This document shows, in pieces, positions 1-12,530 of a stretch of 64,000 nucleotides of DNA. The stretch is taken from the NCBI RefSeq assembly GCF_050436995.1, contig NC_134764.1, positions 7,254,001-7,318,000 of the forward strand, given 5' to 3'. Positions within the stretch are counted from its first letter, which is position 1, and each line of letters begins with the position of its first letter. The notes beneath the pieces are model-generated. The model was not told the DNA's origin. It worked only from the letters and a program-made list of their open reading frames with translations, and made no database searches. Position numbers and translations under genes: made by a program. Source of the DNA: Anticarsia gemmatalis. Its lineage: Eukaryota > Arthropoda > Insecta > Lepidoptera > Erebidae.

Positions 1-1840
1 TTATGAGTGTTTACGTTCTACATATCTGAGCAAATGTGATGACCGAAATAATTAATTCAAACTGTTTTTGTTTTCTTCTTAGTATTTTTTAAGAGTGATA
101 ACTTTCCACATCTCTGACTTACGTGACACAAAATAATTCATACTATTACATAAACCAATTAAACTGCACAAAAAGAAATATGATATGACTCCCATTTTTT
201 CTTAAACTACATTTGTTGGGCACGACATGGTTGCAAGCAGGCTGAAACAAGAAAATGTATTATACCTATCAACATAATATATTATGTTCATAACTCTTAT
301 ATAAACATATCAATAACAACAATTACAAACTGTCATCACACTCTCTAGAGTAACATTAGATATTCACACTATAATCAATAATAATTCCATATTCTATCAA
401 TCAATCTATTCAGGCATAATACGTCATCGTAATTACAGAGCCGACATAATAATATGTACAAAACTTTTGTTTAGCGTGTGGAGTCACTAACTTCGTTAGC
501 GTCACAGAGGAGGTAAAGTCTGGCAGAGCGGAAACCGTACCCAATTTGGACTTGAACCGGGGACATTATTTATAATAATGACCGGCTTGGTAAGTAGGTG
601 TGTACTTTATAATAGGATACATGTACCAGCAATGTAGTGTAAGAATTTTCGCTACTGAATAAAAACGGAACGATTTGGACTGACTAAATAACACAATTAA
701 GTTTTGTTGTCCAAACTGCTGCTGCTTAAAACTCGATTAAATTACTAGTCTAGTACGAATTAGGCTTCCTTTAATATGCAAAGCGCTTGTTTTCACAAAT
801 TCACCATTAAGGTAGAGAAAACCGTATTTGAAAGGATCGCAGGTCTCACGGAAAGCACGCTCGCCTCATCTCCATTGCCACTCTGATAGTTTTGATCTAC
901 TCTGTGGTTATAGTTATGAGGTTAGCTCATGTTGGCATCATAATTCATTTATAGGGGGTACACCCGCGTAATTATATTATGACATGGTTTGTTAGGAAAA
1001 GTATAGAGAATTATTGAGAAGTTTATTAGTAAAATGTTGTTTCGTTAAGTACTCTATGTCAATCAGTGGTTGATGAAGGATTTTGATTCTGAAATATTTG
1101 GGTCTTGACCCGAGTATCGAGTGATAGTAATAAACTTAGTTGTTTCTTGCCTAGATCGCTCTTCCTGGATTTGTTACCGATTTCGTTTTTTTTTTTAATT
1201 GTAAAGAGGATCTAAACAGTGTGAATAAACTGGATGGCATTAATACGACACTCGGTCAATGTTGGTTGCAGAAATATAACAATGCATAGAGTTCGACATT
1301 TTTTCAGATCACTGAAAAACATAATTTATCATGTTAACATTTTCTAAGATGTGTAAGATGAATAGGAAGATACTATAGTAGCTTCCTATTATGATCTGTA
1401 ATTAGGTACTTACATGTGAAACCTATTGAGATGGTGCTAGGTATGTATAGGTAGGTATTTACAAGGAAATAATCGGGTATCTACTTGACCCCAATATCTT
1501 GAACAACAATTCACGCGAGATTACACATCGGCTTGAGGAAACATAGTTATTATAATATAATAATATTAATTAATAAGATTGTTATGATATTGGGCGTGAA
1601 AGCACACATTATTTAAGGGCTGGTGATGAATATGTAAAAAGTAGTGAAAAATAATAGACTGTCTTTATGTGATCATTACACAGTTAGGTTTAAAAAATAT
1701 AGAATACATAATTATTAGATTTGAATTTCAATATTTCAGATTTTCTATAAATTTTCCGCGACAATATTTGGACACTATACTAATTTATTTAACAGTTTTA
1801 CATTTTAGTTTTAATTTTACATACATAAAATCTGAAACTT

Positions 1841-1905
1841 AAGGCCTAACTCCTCCCTCATTACGGAGACCTTTGCCCAGCAATGCAACATTATTGGGTT
1901 AAAAT
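1841..1905 (+). mobile_element. SINE 3'-tail fragment
   Basis: 'aaggcctaactcctccctca' and 'tttgcccagcaatgcaac' match the tail of the full SINEs at 25713 and 43395. It is 5'-truncated. Confidence 0.6.
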
Positions 1906-2167
1906 CATGTACACAAATCGGGCCCTTTACCATACGAGCAGTGAAAGACTAAGAAAAATAGATTTTAATTAACTAATAATTCTCGCTATATTAACGTAAA
2001 GTCAGCACAAAAGCCGCAAAGAGCTGTAAATGGTGTCATTTATAAATGTCGCGTATAAATCATTGGGCACAATATCACTGGCGGTGGTTGCGAAATTAAT
2101 TAACTGACGGAGCACGTGTTAATAACGTAATACTGAAGGATTTTTCGGGAAAAGAAATAACTTGCAT

Positions 2168-2225
2168 GTTATACCCGAAGGTGTGGGTAGGGAGTATGAA
2201 ATACACCCACGTTTTGCCATTTACT
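2168..2225 (+). repeat. Dispersed repeat family F, copy 1
   Basis: 'tatacccgaaggtgtgggta' and 'gtatgaaatacacccacg'; related copy at 21680-21735. Confidence 0.5.
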
Positions 2226-2317
2226 AGTCCAATGTAAAATAGTAGGCGAGTGCCATTTTTAGTTATAAGTAAACATTATATTTTTTATTTATTATTATCA
2301 CCTTAATCTATCTATCT

Positions 2318-2386
2318 ATCGTATGGTTAGTGTTCAACCTAGTGTCAAAGTTGTTCAAGCCGCCCGAAGGCCTTTGACGTGGCTTA
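2318..2386 (+). repeat. Dispersed repeat family D, 5' fragment
   Basis: Matches the first 70 bases of 15333-15600 and breaks off at 'ggctta', exactly where a perfect inverted repeat begins. Confidence 0.6.
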
Positions 2387-2430
2387 ATAAGATTTGGGTA
2401 GAGCTAACTAACTACCCAAATCTTATTAAG
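2383..2430. repeat. Perfect 19-bp inverted repeat, 10-base loop
   Basis: CTTAATAAGATTTGGGTAG at 2383-2401 is exactly complementary to 2412-2430. It begins at the break point of the family D fragment. Confidence 0.85.
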
Positions 2431-4776
2431 GTAAAATGACCGAGGTGTGAGGAATACTCAATGTTTCCCACGGTATCAAAGAACGATACAGATATGACAT
2501 ACGATATAGGGAACGCTTTTCAAGTTTTTACCGTGGAATGGAACAAAACTGCAAGTTAAAATAAGGTATTGCAAAAGGAATCCCAAAAATATTGTGCTCA
2601 TACCTAAAAAATGGACTGTTCTCGGTTTTTATATTTATTTGGATTAAAACTTTATCCTCCTTTATCTATAGAAATTCCTCGTATGAAGTTATTTTATAAA
2701 AAGTTTATAAAATGCTTTTTTAACTAACCTGCACTGGTTTCCCGTCCACTTGGCTGGATTTATAAAACTGCAATATTGCGTTAGAAACCGGATTTTAGTG
2801 GACATTGATCGAGCAGATAAAATAAATACATCGGTTAAAAGCTGTAAGCGAACAAAGCTCCATAAGCTAACGGGGTATTAAGAACATACACTCGGGCCAT
2901 TATAAACATGCGAACTAGCTTACAATAAAAAAATAGAAATGTGGCAATATGTAAGTTTGAGCTAAAGAGTCTAATACAATGACATAACGTACTCGCACAT
3001 TTGTAATGGTGGAGTATAGGTTTTTTTCTCGAAGGCTATTCAATATACCGTGCTTGACTGTAGACTGTTTATATAAATCATATATCGTCCAAGGGTGATT
3101 AGTTTGTTTAATCTCTTGGGCTGACGTGAGAAGTACCTATGTATTTTGCCCTTTTTAATTCTGTACGTTATACCACTGGGTGGCTAGAAACCTATTTATA
3201 TTATATTCATGTAAATAAAATTGTTCATCCTCGTTATTTCAAAGAAAATATCCCAATATTGTGTCGATCTCAAATAAATAAAATAGTAAAACGAGTAAAT
3301 TGAATACCGAGGTCGGATTATTTGGATAGCAAATTAATTAATTCGGATAAAACGTTTTCGCGGATTAATTGTTTATTGGCTAACTTAACCGCAACAACCA
3401 ACTTTGTTGAAATAGTTAATTAAATATAACAAAACTTTATTATTTATCTCGTGGGCGAAATTTTTGAAAATAAAATTTTGTAAATTGCTGAAAATAAAAA
3501 TGTGAAACTACAGTCGGAGGACCAGTTAAATATGTTGTTTTTGGTTTTCATTTGCGAACTAATTTTAAGCTGTGGCAAACTTAGCATTAATGAATACCAA
3601 AAAATTGTGTATTTTTAGCGAGTTTAATTATGCAAATGAAACTGACAAAAATCTTTAAAACTTATTTTTAGAGCACACTTAAAATATCACCATGCTTAAT
3701 TCACTCCTATTATCGATACTTAATACTACTTTTTATACTCTAATACCGAATTTTTAACTACATTTTAAGCCATAGATAAGGTAGCAAACAGAAAAGATTC
3801 TCTATCTAAGCAAAACTAAACATTACAGGCATTTTTAAACTATTCTACCACCCAAGGAACAGACAAAAACAACACAAACCAGAATCCGCAATCAAGAATC
3901 CCCGTCCTCAATTCCGTTGCATTTTCTTTCATTTTCCGTTGCACAATAACTCTCGAACGTCGCAGTATTAGCATCGTGGCGATCAGAAAGTAGGGTGTTC
4001 TAAGTATCGCTCATTCGCCTCTGTGCAAGCCGACGAGAGACATGACCCAATTTCAGCTTAAGATTGGAACATCTGTAGCGGTTCAAGAAAAACTCTTACA
4101 AAAGGGTTTTTGTGACCTATTTTTTGTTAAAAGAACTAAAAATATCGATGCCAAATTACATATTGCTTTAGTTGAGCTTTATAAAACACGATTAAGGGTA
4201 GTTACTGAATTAATTTGGTCAACTTTTTTGGATAAAGCCTGCCAGTTCTCTCTCTCTTTTGAAGTACTTATCGAAATCAAAGGGCAAGTCTGTTTAGGTG
4301 AAACTGCTTGAATGTGGATGGAATGTATTTTATTAAAGAAAAATTGAGTAGGGGTGCTGGGGTCCTCCATGATATACTCATATAAATATCATATTAAGCA
4401 AAACGTAGGAGTTTTTCGTAATGAGAGATGGAAAGTCACTTAATATTTAACAATTACGACATACGACTGAAACTATTAAGTGATAATCCCTTTACATTCC
4501 CGCTATAGCGTACATTTTAAGCCAGATTCCGTTGGTTGAAGCCTCAGGCTCGAGCAGTTATTGGCAATATCGCAATCCCTACTATCCGCCGGGATTACCT
4601 GGTGACGCCACGGAATAATAAATTGTGTTAAAACGGTAATATGTTGTCGAGATATTGTCGCCATTTTGTATACAAATATATTGTAACAGTATATTTTATC
4701 CTGTTTAAAACTCTATTAATAAAGTAAGTGCCATTTATCTTTGTGTGTCTGAATATAGTCACAAGCTGATAATCAT

Positions 4777-4902
4777 TAGCGCGATTCTATACAGTTAGTA
4801 CTATCGAGTATCGAAAGTTTGACAAACGTACTGCAAAAATAGTTCTTTTCATACAGTATTTCTGCCGGTTGTTGCTAGTCGATAGTGGTAGAAAATCGCG
4901 CT
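4777..4902. mobile_element. Family-B MITE, copy 1 (internally deleted)
   Basis: TIR TAGCGCGATTCT at 4777 and GAAAATCGCGCT at 4902, with the shared inner motifs 'actatcgagtatcgaaag' and 'gtcgatagtggtag'. Confidence 0.7.
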
Positions 4903-5196
4903 CCTGATATGAAAAATATAAAAAAGACATAATCATGAAATGTATACTGAGATATAACAATACACATTGTTACATGCATACACTAATCAAATGAGTATTT
5001 TTATAATATTTGATGTATGTTTTCAATTAAAATTATTTCGTATTTCATTAAAACATGACAATGTGTGTGTGATTCAGCGACTGAAATTCGAGTGCTTTTA
5101 ATCAGCATCAAGATTACGATCGCTTTGAGATTGAGATCTCTTTGAGATTGTTCGTGAGTGTATACGGTTGCCATGGTAACAACATACGTTACCATT

Positions 5197-5381
5197 AGTA
5201 CCTCGATTCTGTACAACTATCGAGTACCGACAACCGGCAAGCTATCGAAATTTTATCATTTAGAATGTACTGCCAAAATGTTTCCTACGACACCCGCCAG
5301 AGGCGCTGATCAGATTTTCATACAAAATTTCTCGATGACAGTTCGGTTGTCGGTAGTCGATAGTGGTAGAGAATTGAGGCA
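5197..5381. mobile_element. Family-B MITE, copy 2
   Basis: Carries 'ctcgattctgtac', 'agaggcgctgatcagatttt' and 'gtcgatagtggtagagaatt'. A chance 98-codon reading frame (5158-5454) overlies it and is not a gene. Confidence 0.7.
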
Positions 5382-5499
5382 CAGCATTGAAGATTTTCCG
5401 TACAAAAATCTTCCATTCCACGTTCCAGGATTTGACGACCCAAATAAAAGTTAGTGCACTTTATATCATACAAGAAAGAGAAAATTAAGTACTTGTTAT

Positions 5500-5610
5500 A
5501 AGCTCGGTTTCTGAGGCATATTTAGCGGTAGTTTATCTATTCAAACTGTTTTTTAATGTGAATTTAAACGCTATTCTCCCACTAAATGTACCTCAGAAAC
5601 CGGGGGTTAA
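5500..5610. mobile_element. Family-A foldback MITE, copy 1
   Basis: Ends 'ctcggtttctgagg' and 'cctcagaaaccggggg' in inverted orientation, with inner 'agcggtagtttatctattca' only on the left arm; the right arm is shortened. Confidence 0.65.
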
Positions 5611-6399
5611 TAAATCTAACCTGAAAGCTGTTATAGGTATGTAACACTACGCTATAACAGAAACTCAAGACACCCAAATTGGTTTCTACTTCAGTGACTT
5701 AATCTTCGATTAAAACAAATGACCCATCTTTCTTATAATAAATTACACTAAAGGCCCAATCTGTTGCTCGCACTGTATTAACCAAATTGAATATCGGAAA
5801 CAGAAGATATTGGGGCAACCACCATCAGCAAGCGTGTCCGAAGTTTGCAAAATGCAATCCGGCATTTTCAATTGAGCACCTTTTCATGGCCGACAGTGTA
5901 ATACAAGAGAGACACCACACAGGAATATCAACTTTATAACTGGTGTCCTAGGGTTGAATTTCATGTGAGTGTTTTTTGTTTTTCAATTTGATAAAGTGAA
6001 AACGTTTTAGCTGTATGTTGATGCGAAATAGGCGGTCCTTTTGATGGCTTCACTCATTTCGATGCGGTTGGATCATCTCTCTGTGTTGCTGAATAGGTAA
6101 ATGGAATGGTGTATGCCTTTATTTCGTGAGTGACATTTTAATATGGGTAAAACAGGTATGAATTTAGCTTATGAGATATTTATATAAACGTTATTTGAAA
6201 GTATTCGATGTTTAAAGACGACGAGAAACTATAAGTTTGGTATTTTGGGACACATTTTGTCTAGAATAGTCGAAATCAGGCTATGGCTACGATTTTAGGT
6301 TCTAGATAAGTAGTTTTCTAATCAATTTTGAACAGCAACTAACCACAGACATGCTGCAATACTTACAACTACTTCCTTTATTTACAAAAATATAAAATA

Positions 6400-6640
6400 C
6401 TAGCTGACCCGCGCAACTTCGCTTGCGTCACTTAAGATAATCATAATTTTCCCCGTTTTTGTAAAATTTTTCACTGTTACTCCGCTCCTAATGGTAGTAG
6501 CGTGATGATATATAGCCTATAGCCTTCCTCGATAAATGGGCTATCTAACACTGAAATAATTTTTCAAATCGGACCAGTAGTCCCCGAGATTAGCGCGTTC
6601 AAACAAACAAACAAACAAACTCTTCAGCTTTATAATATTA
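6400..6640 (-). mobile_element. Helitron-like non-autonomous element, tandem copy 1
   Basis: Reverse orientation: CTAG end at 6400 followed by the GC-rich end hairpin (gcgcaacttcgcttgcg), and the A/T-rich 5' end near 6640. The outer nine bases present in copies 2 and 3 are missing here. It has no ORF. Confidence 0.75.
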
Positions 6641-6648
6641 TAGTAATA

Positions 6649-6900
6649 CTAGCTGACCCGCGCAACTTCGCTTGCGTCATCTAAGAGAATGGGTCAAAAT
6701 TTTCCCCGTTTTTGTAACATTTTTCGTTGCTACTCCGCCCCTAATGACAGTAGCGTGATGTTATATAGCCTATAGCCTTCCTCGATGAATGGGCTCTCAA
6801 ACAGTGAAAGAATTTTTCAAATCGGACCAGTAGATCCTGAGATTAGCGCGTTCAAACAAACAAACAAACAAACTCTTCAGCTTTATAATATTAGTATAGA
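6649..6900 (-). mobile_element. Helitron-like non-autonomous element, tandem copy 2
   Basis: Complete: begins CTAG (6649) and ends TATAGA (6900), flanked by A and T. By eye it differs from copy 3 at one position (gacagtag here, gacattag there), and the 11-base spacer TTATAGTAATA is repeated beside each copy. Confidence 0.85.
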
Positions 6901-6911
6901 TTATAGTAATA

Positions 6912-7163
6912 CTAGCTGACCCGCGCAACTTCGCTTGCGTCATCTAAGAGAATGGGTCAAAATTTTCCCCGTTTTTGTAACATTTTTCGTTGCTACTCCG
7001 CCCCTAATGACATTAGCGTGATGTTATATAGCCTATAGCCTTCCTCGATGAATGGGCTCTCAAACAGTGAAAGAATTTTTCAAATCGGACCAGTAGATCC
7101 TGAGATTAGCGCGTTCAAACAAACAAACAAACAAACTCTTCAGCTTTATAATATTAGTATAGA
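6912..7163 (-). mobile_element. Helitron-like non-autonomous element, tandem copy 3
   Basis: Complete, 252 bases, nearly identical to copy 2 and offset by 263 bases. Flanked by A on the left and T on the right, as expected for insertion between A and T without target duplication. Confidence 0.85.
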
Positions 7164-7164
7164 T

Positions 7165-10100
7165 AGTAGATAGTATAGATAATATTGCAGAGCACATTTC
7201 ATGCTTGTCATGTTCTTCTTCAAATCGCATAGGCGTTGGCAGGACATAGCCTTATTACCCGAAAATACACGGAAATTTGCACTCCATCTAAGCAAAATTA
7301 GTCGCTCTTATGACTGTTAAATTAATAGTTTAAGGATTACTTTTGCACTTTTTACTTTATTTTATTTACCTACTTATTCGTTATTTTTTTAATGTTGAGT
7401 GTAAACGACAGGCAAGCAAACAGACGGGCGCTTTTAAAGCAAATATTTAGAGACATGTTTTGTCTGTTGAAAAATGCATTTACATTATTTACTGCAGATA
7501 ATTTACTTTGCTTGAGACCTTTTTGAACCGATATTATATTGTTACGTTTGCCATAGTAAAAGATACTGTTTACTATTAATGAGAATCAAGTTTACAAAAA
7601 AAAACGTTTTTTTACCGAACTTCGTTTTCATTTAGTCACTTATTTTTGTTTGATAAAGAATTACAATTCATAATCGGTACATTTATAAGACTCTTTACAT
7701 TTGTCACGGCTTATATCGGCATAAGATTATATTCTGAAACAATCGCACACCATTGATCTCTTTTGTTAACACACAATCTTTCCTGAATCAAGCCGAACCA
7801 TCATAAATTACTTCTTTACTCTCTTAAAACTTTACCCTACCGTCATCGGAGAACCGAACTTTTCAACATAATAAACGCTAACACCAGCGGTGGCAAGATC
7901 TTAGTCTACAAGTAACTTAACACCGAACAAAATTCCCTTCTTCATTTAGTTTCCCTAGTAACGTGAAACTTAGTACGTTTTTCGTTTAAACACCTTTGAA
8001 CTTTGCCGCTTAAAGTCTTGTAACTTAACACGAAGTTTCAACGGTTTAGTTTCTTTGGTAATCTTTTAACGCAGTTTTTCCTTTTTGTTATGTATTTGAG
8101 GTTCAGTTTTACAAGTTACGGAAAGTCTACGCAGACGTAATAAATGGATTAGCAAAACCCTTGTGTAATTTAGTTCTAAGTAATATTTTATTTTCTACCT
8201 ATTTTGATGAAACTTTTATTTAAAGATAGTGAGCAACTTAATAGGTTACTCTTAACCTCGGAATTCCTGCAAAACGAGATTTACGCAAGAAATACGCAAT
8301 TATCATTGGCGTGGACGAAGTTGCGGGCAACACCCAGTCCAAGATATTTCAAAATGTTGGCAGCAAAATAATATTGTAAGATCTGAATTGCCTTAAACTC
8401 ATAGCTCTAATTCCACTAATACATTTACCTTTGAAGGAAGACATGAACATGCAACATCATCAGATCCTTTCATCACAAAATAATCCTGTCAAAGATACCG
8501 TATAAAGGGGAAAAAGTCTTTCATCAATACAGTCCATTTACAGAGATTCCTGAATCGAATTAATCACGACTTTTATCATCGCTGACGATGTTCTTTCACG
8601 AATCAACCGCTCGTCTGTCCGCTCCGACGATAAATAGCGAATTTAGAAAGACATCAATTCAAAGATTTGTTTTATCCTACTCCGTGAACCGACAGAATAT
8701 TAATCCCAGAAGATTATTGGGGATCGACAGAGATTGGGGTTTACAAATGTTCGGGAAAACATTTTAGAGGCAAAATGGAGTTGCTTCTTTATGTACTTGG
8801 GTTTAATATTGGAGAGATTTTGGGAAAAATGTTCAGTGAAATTTTTGGGAGTTGTTTAGTCAGTCTTAAGGATTACTCTGAGAGGTCGGAAGGCTTAGGG
8901 CTCGCCCACATTGGCGGTGTTGCTCAACCGTGTGATCGACATGAGCGCTGAGTTTGGTGTGTGTACGCTTCTTTTGCGTTGTCCACCCAACGCATGTGGT
9001 CGCGGTGCCCTCTCCTGACGTAGAGGAGGCCTCAGTTGTAACATTTTTCAAAGTACTTATAGCCCACCATCGGTCAGTTAATAGTCGGTCCAAAAAGTAG
9101 GAACGTACTATAAGCGGGGTCTGTCAGCAGAATGGTCGTTAAGTAGTTTATGAGAGTTTGATGAGTCGAAGGGCCTGTGAAGAATGTCCGTGTTTGCTGT
9201 GAAGACAATAAAGTGTCTCTGTGGCAGTAGTTAAAGAGGCCTCTAACACATAGATTATCGTGTTCTTTACTCAGGTAGAACGATATCTGTGTAACTCACA
9301 CGAAATATTTCGTTAGAGAAAGTATTTTTTTACAAAACGTCTTTTGGTACAAAAAAATACTTAAGATTCAAGTCAATGAAAGATATTGTAGTTAGATATT
9401 AACAGATTTTTAACTACAGGTGTAGGTATACCAAATTTTTGAGTCAATTATATGAAAAATGTTTCCCGAGCTATTTCCCTACAACAATAGCACAAAAAAT
9501 AAAAAATATGCAGAAACTTAATCCATATAAGGAGTAAGTTAGAAAAACAAACATCATTATAAAGTAAATCAGAAAATAAGCTCTGAATTTCCACGGAAGT
9601 ATTCACAAGTACAACTTAATGAACATAATATCGTCTAGCGTGGCACAGTTCATTGATAGACAAACTTAAATACAAGTTGGTAGCAAACCTGCCAATTACC
9701 AATACTACCAACCAAAGGGTTTCCGACGAATTGAGAACCTCCTCCTTTTTTTAACGAAATTTTTATAAACCAAACAGTGAAGTTGAATTTTTAAAATTTG
9801 TTTTAGACTAGCAGTGGTCAATGGCTTACTAGCTGAAAACTTATTACACATGAACACTGTAAATTAGCGCTGAAAGTTAGTTCCACGGTTAGATTTTATG
9901 CTTCCACGACTTAGGTCTCAGCACTTTCAGGTCACTATTGTTTCAGCACTACGTCTACTTAACACTGCTACGGGTCCTGTTCTGTCCTAAACTTTTGTGC
10001 CAAGCTATTGGCAGTAAACTTTTAGGGGGTTCTGCCTTCATTGGCCTGAACTCTAAGTATATGATAAGCTGGTAAGTAGCATTTGGGTCGCTCTGTTCGT

Positions 10101-10307
10101 TTAAAGACACTTTCAGTGCTTCTAACTAACATGTCAGTGATCAATTCATGTCATTTTTGGATGATTTTAATAATTTTAGGACTTGCATTGAGAAAAAAGA
10201 TAGTATAGATGGTAGGTATAGATCTTTGTTACATTTTGTTTCAAACAACGCTTACATCACATCACTTGAAGCGGTTCAATCGTGAGCAACAAACGCAACG
10301 CAATCCG
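7165..10307. other. Intergenic, no gene; one GC-rich patch at 8868-9050
   Basis: No exon, tRNA or mobile-element ends recognised. The patch at 8868-9050 is clearly GC-richer than its surroundings and could be a worn repeat or LINE scrap, but I could not place it. Confidence 0.6.
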
Positions 10308-10477
10308 TAGCGCGATTCTGTACACTCGGTACTGTCGAGTACCGAAATTTTGACATTTAAAATGTACTGCCAAAATATTCCTTATGACGCCCATCAGAAG
10401 CGCTCATCAGATTTTCATACAAAATTTCTCGATGACAGGTCGGTTGTAGGTAGTCGATAGTAGTTTAGAATCAAACT
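10308..10477. mobile_element. Family-B MITE, copy 3
   Basis: Begins TAGCGCGATTCTG and has the full set of inner motifs; the right TIR is worn. Confidence 0.7.
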
Positions 10478-11032
10478 ACCGATGCAACGTTACGCGATAA
10501 ACCGTCACATCACATAGCTAACAAGCTATATTATTATCTCTACCTACAGTAAGACAAAAGATAAGTAAATAAAATGTAACGTACTCCCACAAAGCACGAC
10601 GCTATAAAGAAAAGCTATATCTGAACGATTCGTTGAGTCCGAATCTACTAAAGTTTCCTCATCCATATCCCGTACTTACAAGTTCACCGATAATGTTACA
10701 AACTATGTTTTAAAATTCACAAAACGTCCACACAAAATTATACTTTATTTACCATTTGACAAGGTTGAAAATGCATTGTGTTGTATGTGTGTGTTTTGTC
10801 GAAATGTGGTCTCATTCGAGTTAGGGGTGGTTATGAATTTATCTCGTGGTTTACGGTCAGTCCATAGTTTTGTATAAACTTATGGTTTGCGTATTTGATA
10901 TGATTGAGATTTTGAATTTTGTATTTTGTAACGTAAGTAGGAAATGTAAAGAAGAATGTTCACTACTTTGTACTTATGCAAGTTTTAGTCGATAAAAACT
11001 TTGGAATAGATGAAGTAAGTTTTACAAATGTT

Positions 11033-11160
11033 ATGCCCGGTTTCTGAGGCACTTTTAGTGGTGGTTTATCTTTAAAACTGTCATGTTTATAACATATATG
11101 AGCTTAAACGCTATTGAATAGATAAACTACCGATTAACATGCCTCAGAAAACGGAGGTTA
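11033..11160. mobile_element. Family-A foldback MITE, copy 2
   Basis: 'gcccggtttctgaggc' and 'gcctcagaaaacgg' ends; inner arms 'ggtggtttatct' and 'agataaactacc' pair. Confidence 0.7.
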
Positions 11161-12408
11161 GTGTTTTTTCTTTTAAATCTTGATAATTTTTAAATAGAAG
11201 AATTGATACATTTAAAACTGTCTAAAACAATATGAGGTAACTAATTAGATATCACGTTATTTGCGTGTCATAACCGCATCTATATGTTTCTGAAACCATT
11301 TAATTCAGCTGTGCAATGGTTTTTGTTCGACAAGTAGATAGTCGTAGCTATACTAGAAGTTTAGATAAACTTCTGTCCAATCTAGCACTACATATCCTAT
11401 TCTATAGTAGTCCCTCAATACCCAAGCAAGTGTGTGAAACATCAAAGAGTTGATTGAATTCGAGATCGGGCTCTCAGGAGAAGGTGCCCTCGATTTACTA
11501 TGTATGCAAATAGAGCCTTTGATCTATCGGTTTTTGTACTCCAATATTGTGTGTTTTCACCAAATAGTTTTATCCAATTATTTATTTTGGAACCTTTTTT
11601 AGTAGGTATTCTGATGATCGAACATTTTGTTATTTTATTTATTCATGAAGGTACACAAAACCGTACCTAATACGATTTAGAGGTAAGATTATGAACTAAA
11701 CTTGTACATACATTTCTAAACAAATTGTGTACGCAGCGTGATTATAATTCGACAAAAGAACTTTTGAGTGTAAAGTAAAGCATCATTATTATTATTTATG
11801 TTATAACTTCAACTCTTTTGAATTAAGATCACTACATTACCACAGTGTTCATAATTCATATAGTAATGTTCATTTAAAAGACAATTTCGGTAGTTACTGG
11901 ATATATTCTCATATTTATCGGATCATTAAGAAAATTAGAATAGCTAATTTAAAAGTATCTTAGTTACTACCCGCAGTAAATGGGTTGAACACTTTAATTA
12001 AAAGGCACGATACGATTCACTACAATGATCTCTCTTTGTATTATTTGTATAAATATAATTTTACTAACAGTAATACTACATTTGTAAGCAACACAAGTGC
12101 ATTCTGCCATGATCACAATACACTTCTGATGTCTATAGCACATTATATCGCTTTGTGCAAGTCTCAGACACCTTCCAATACAATAGACTGAGTATAAAGC
12201 TCTGACCGTTGTGTCTTATCCGCTGCATCGGATACCGATTATGTAGCGAAAATACGTAGTAGCTTTTCAAGGTTTTTGGGAATAGCAAGGTGTATTAAGT
12301 ATGCCTTTAGTTATGTTATTCTGAATTATCTGAATTTACCGTATTTTGAAGTTGTGCTACACATAATAGTTTAACTGTCTGCTACGATTTTTGAAAAATA
12401 CACTACTA

Positions 12409-12530
12409 ACCCCCGGTTTCTGAGGTACATTTAACGGTAGTTTATTTATTCAATAGCGTTTTATTTATATGAGTTTTTACGCTATTAAAAAGATAAACTA
12501 CCGTTAAATGTATTCAGAAACCGGGCTTAA
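12409..12530. mobile_element. Family-A foldback MITE, copy 3
   Basis: Long arms from 'acccccggtttctgagg' inward to 'acggtagttta' pair with the right half; the centre differs from copy 5. Confidence 0.75.

Larger units (their letters stand above)
1..4776. other. Intergenic, no gene seen
   Basis: Apart from the SINE tail, repeat D and F fragments, a short TATC run near 2308 and the 19-bp hairpin, I see nothing. The longest reading frames (for example 4042-4311) have no recognisable features. Confidence 0.7.

Noticed and set aside
5158..5454. 98-codon plus-strand frame
   Set aside because: It overlies a family-B MITE; the reading frame is a by-product of the element.
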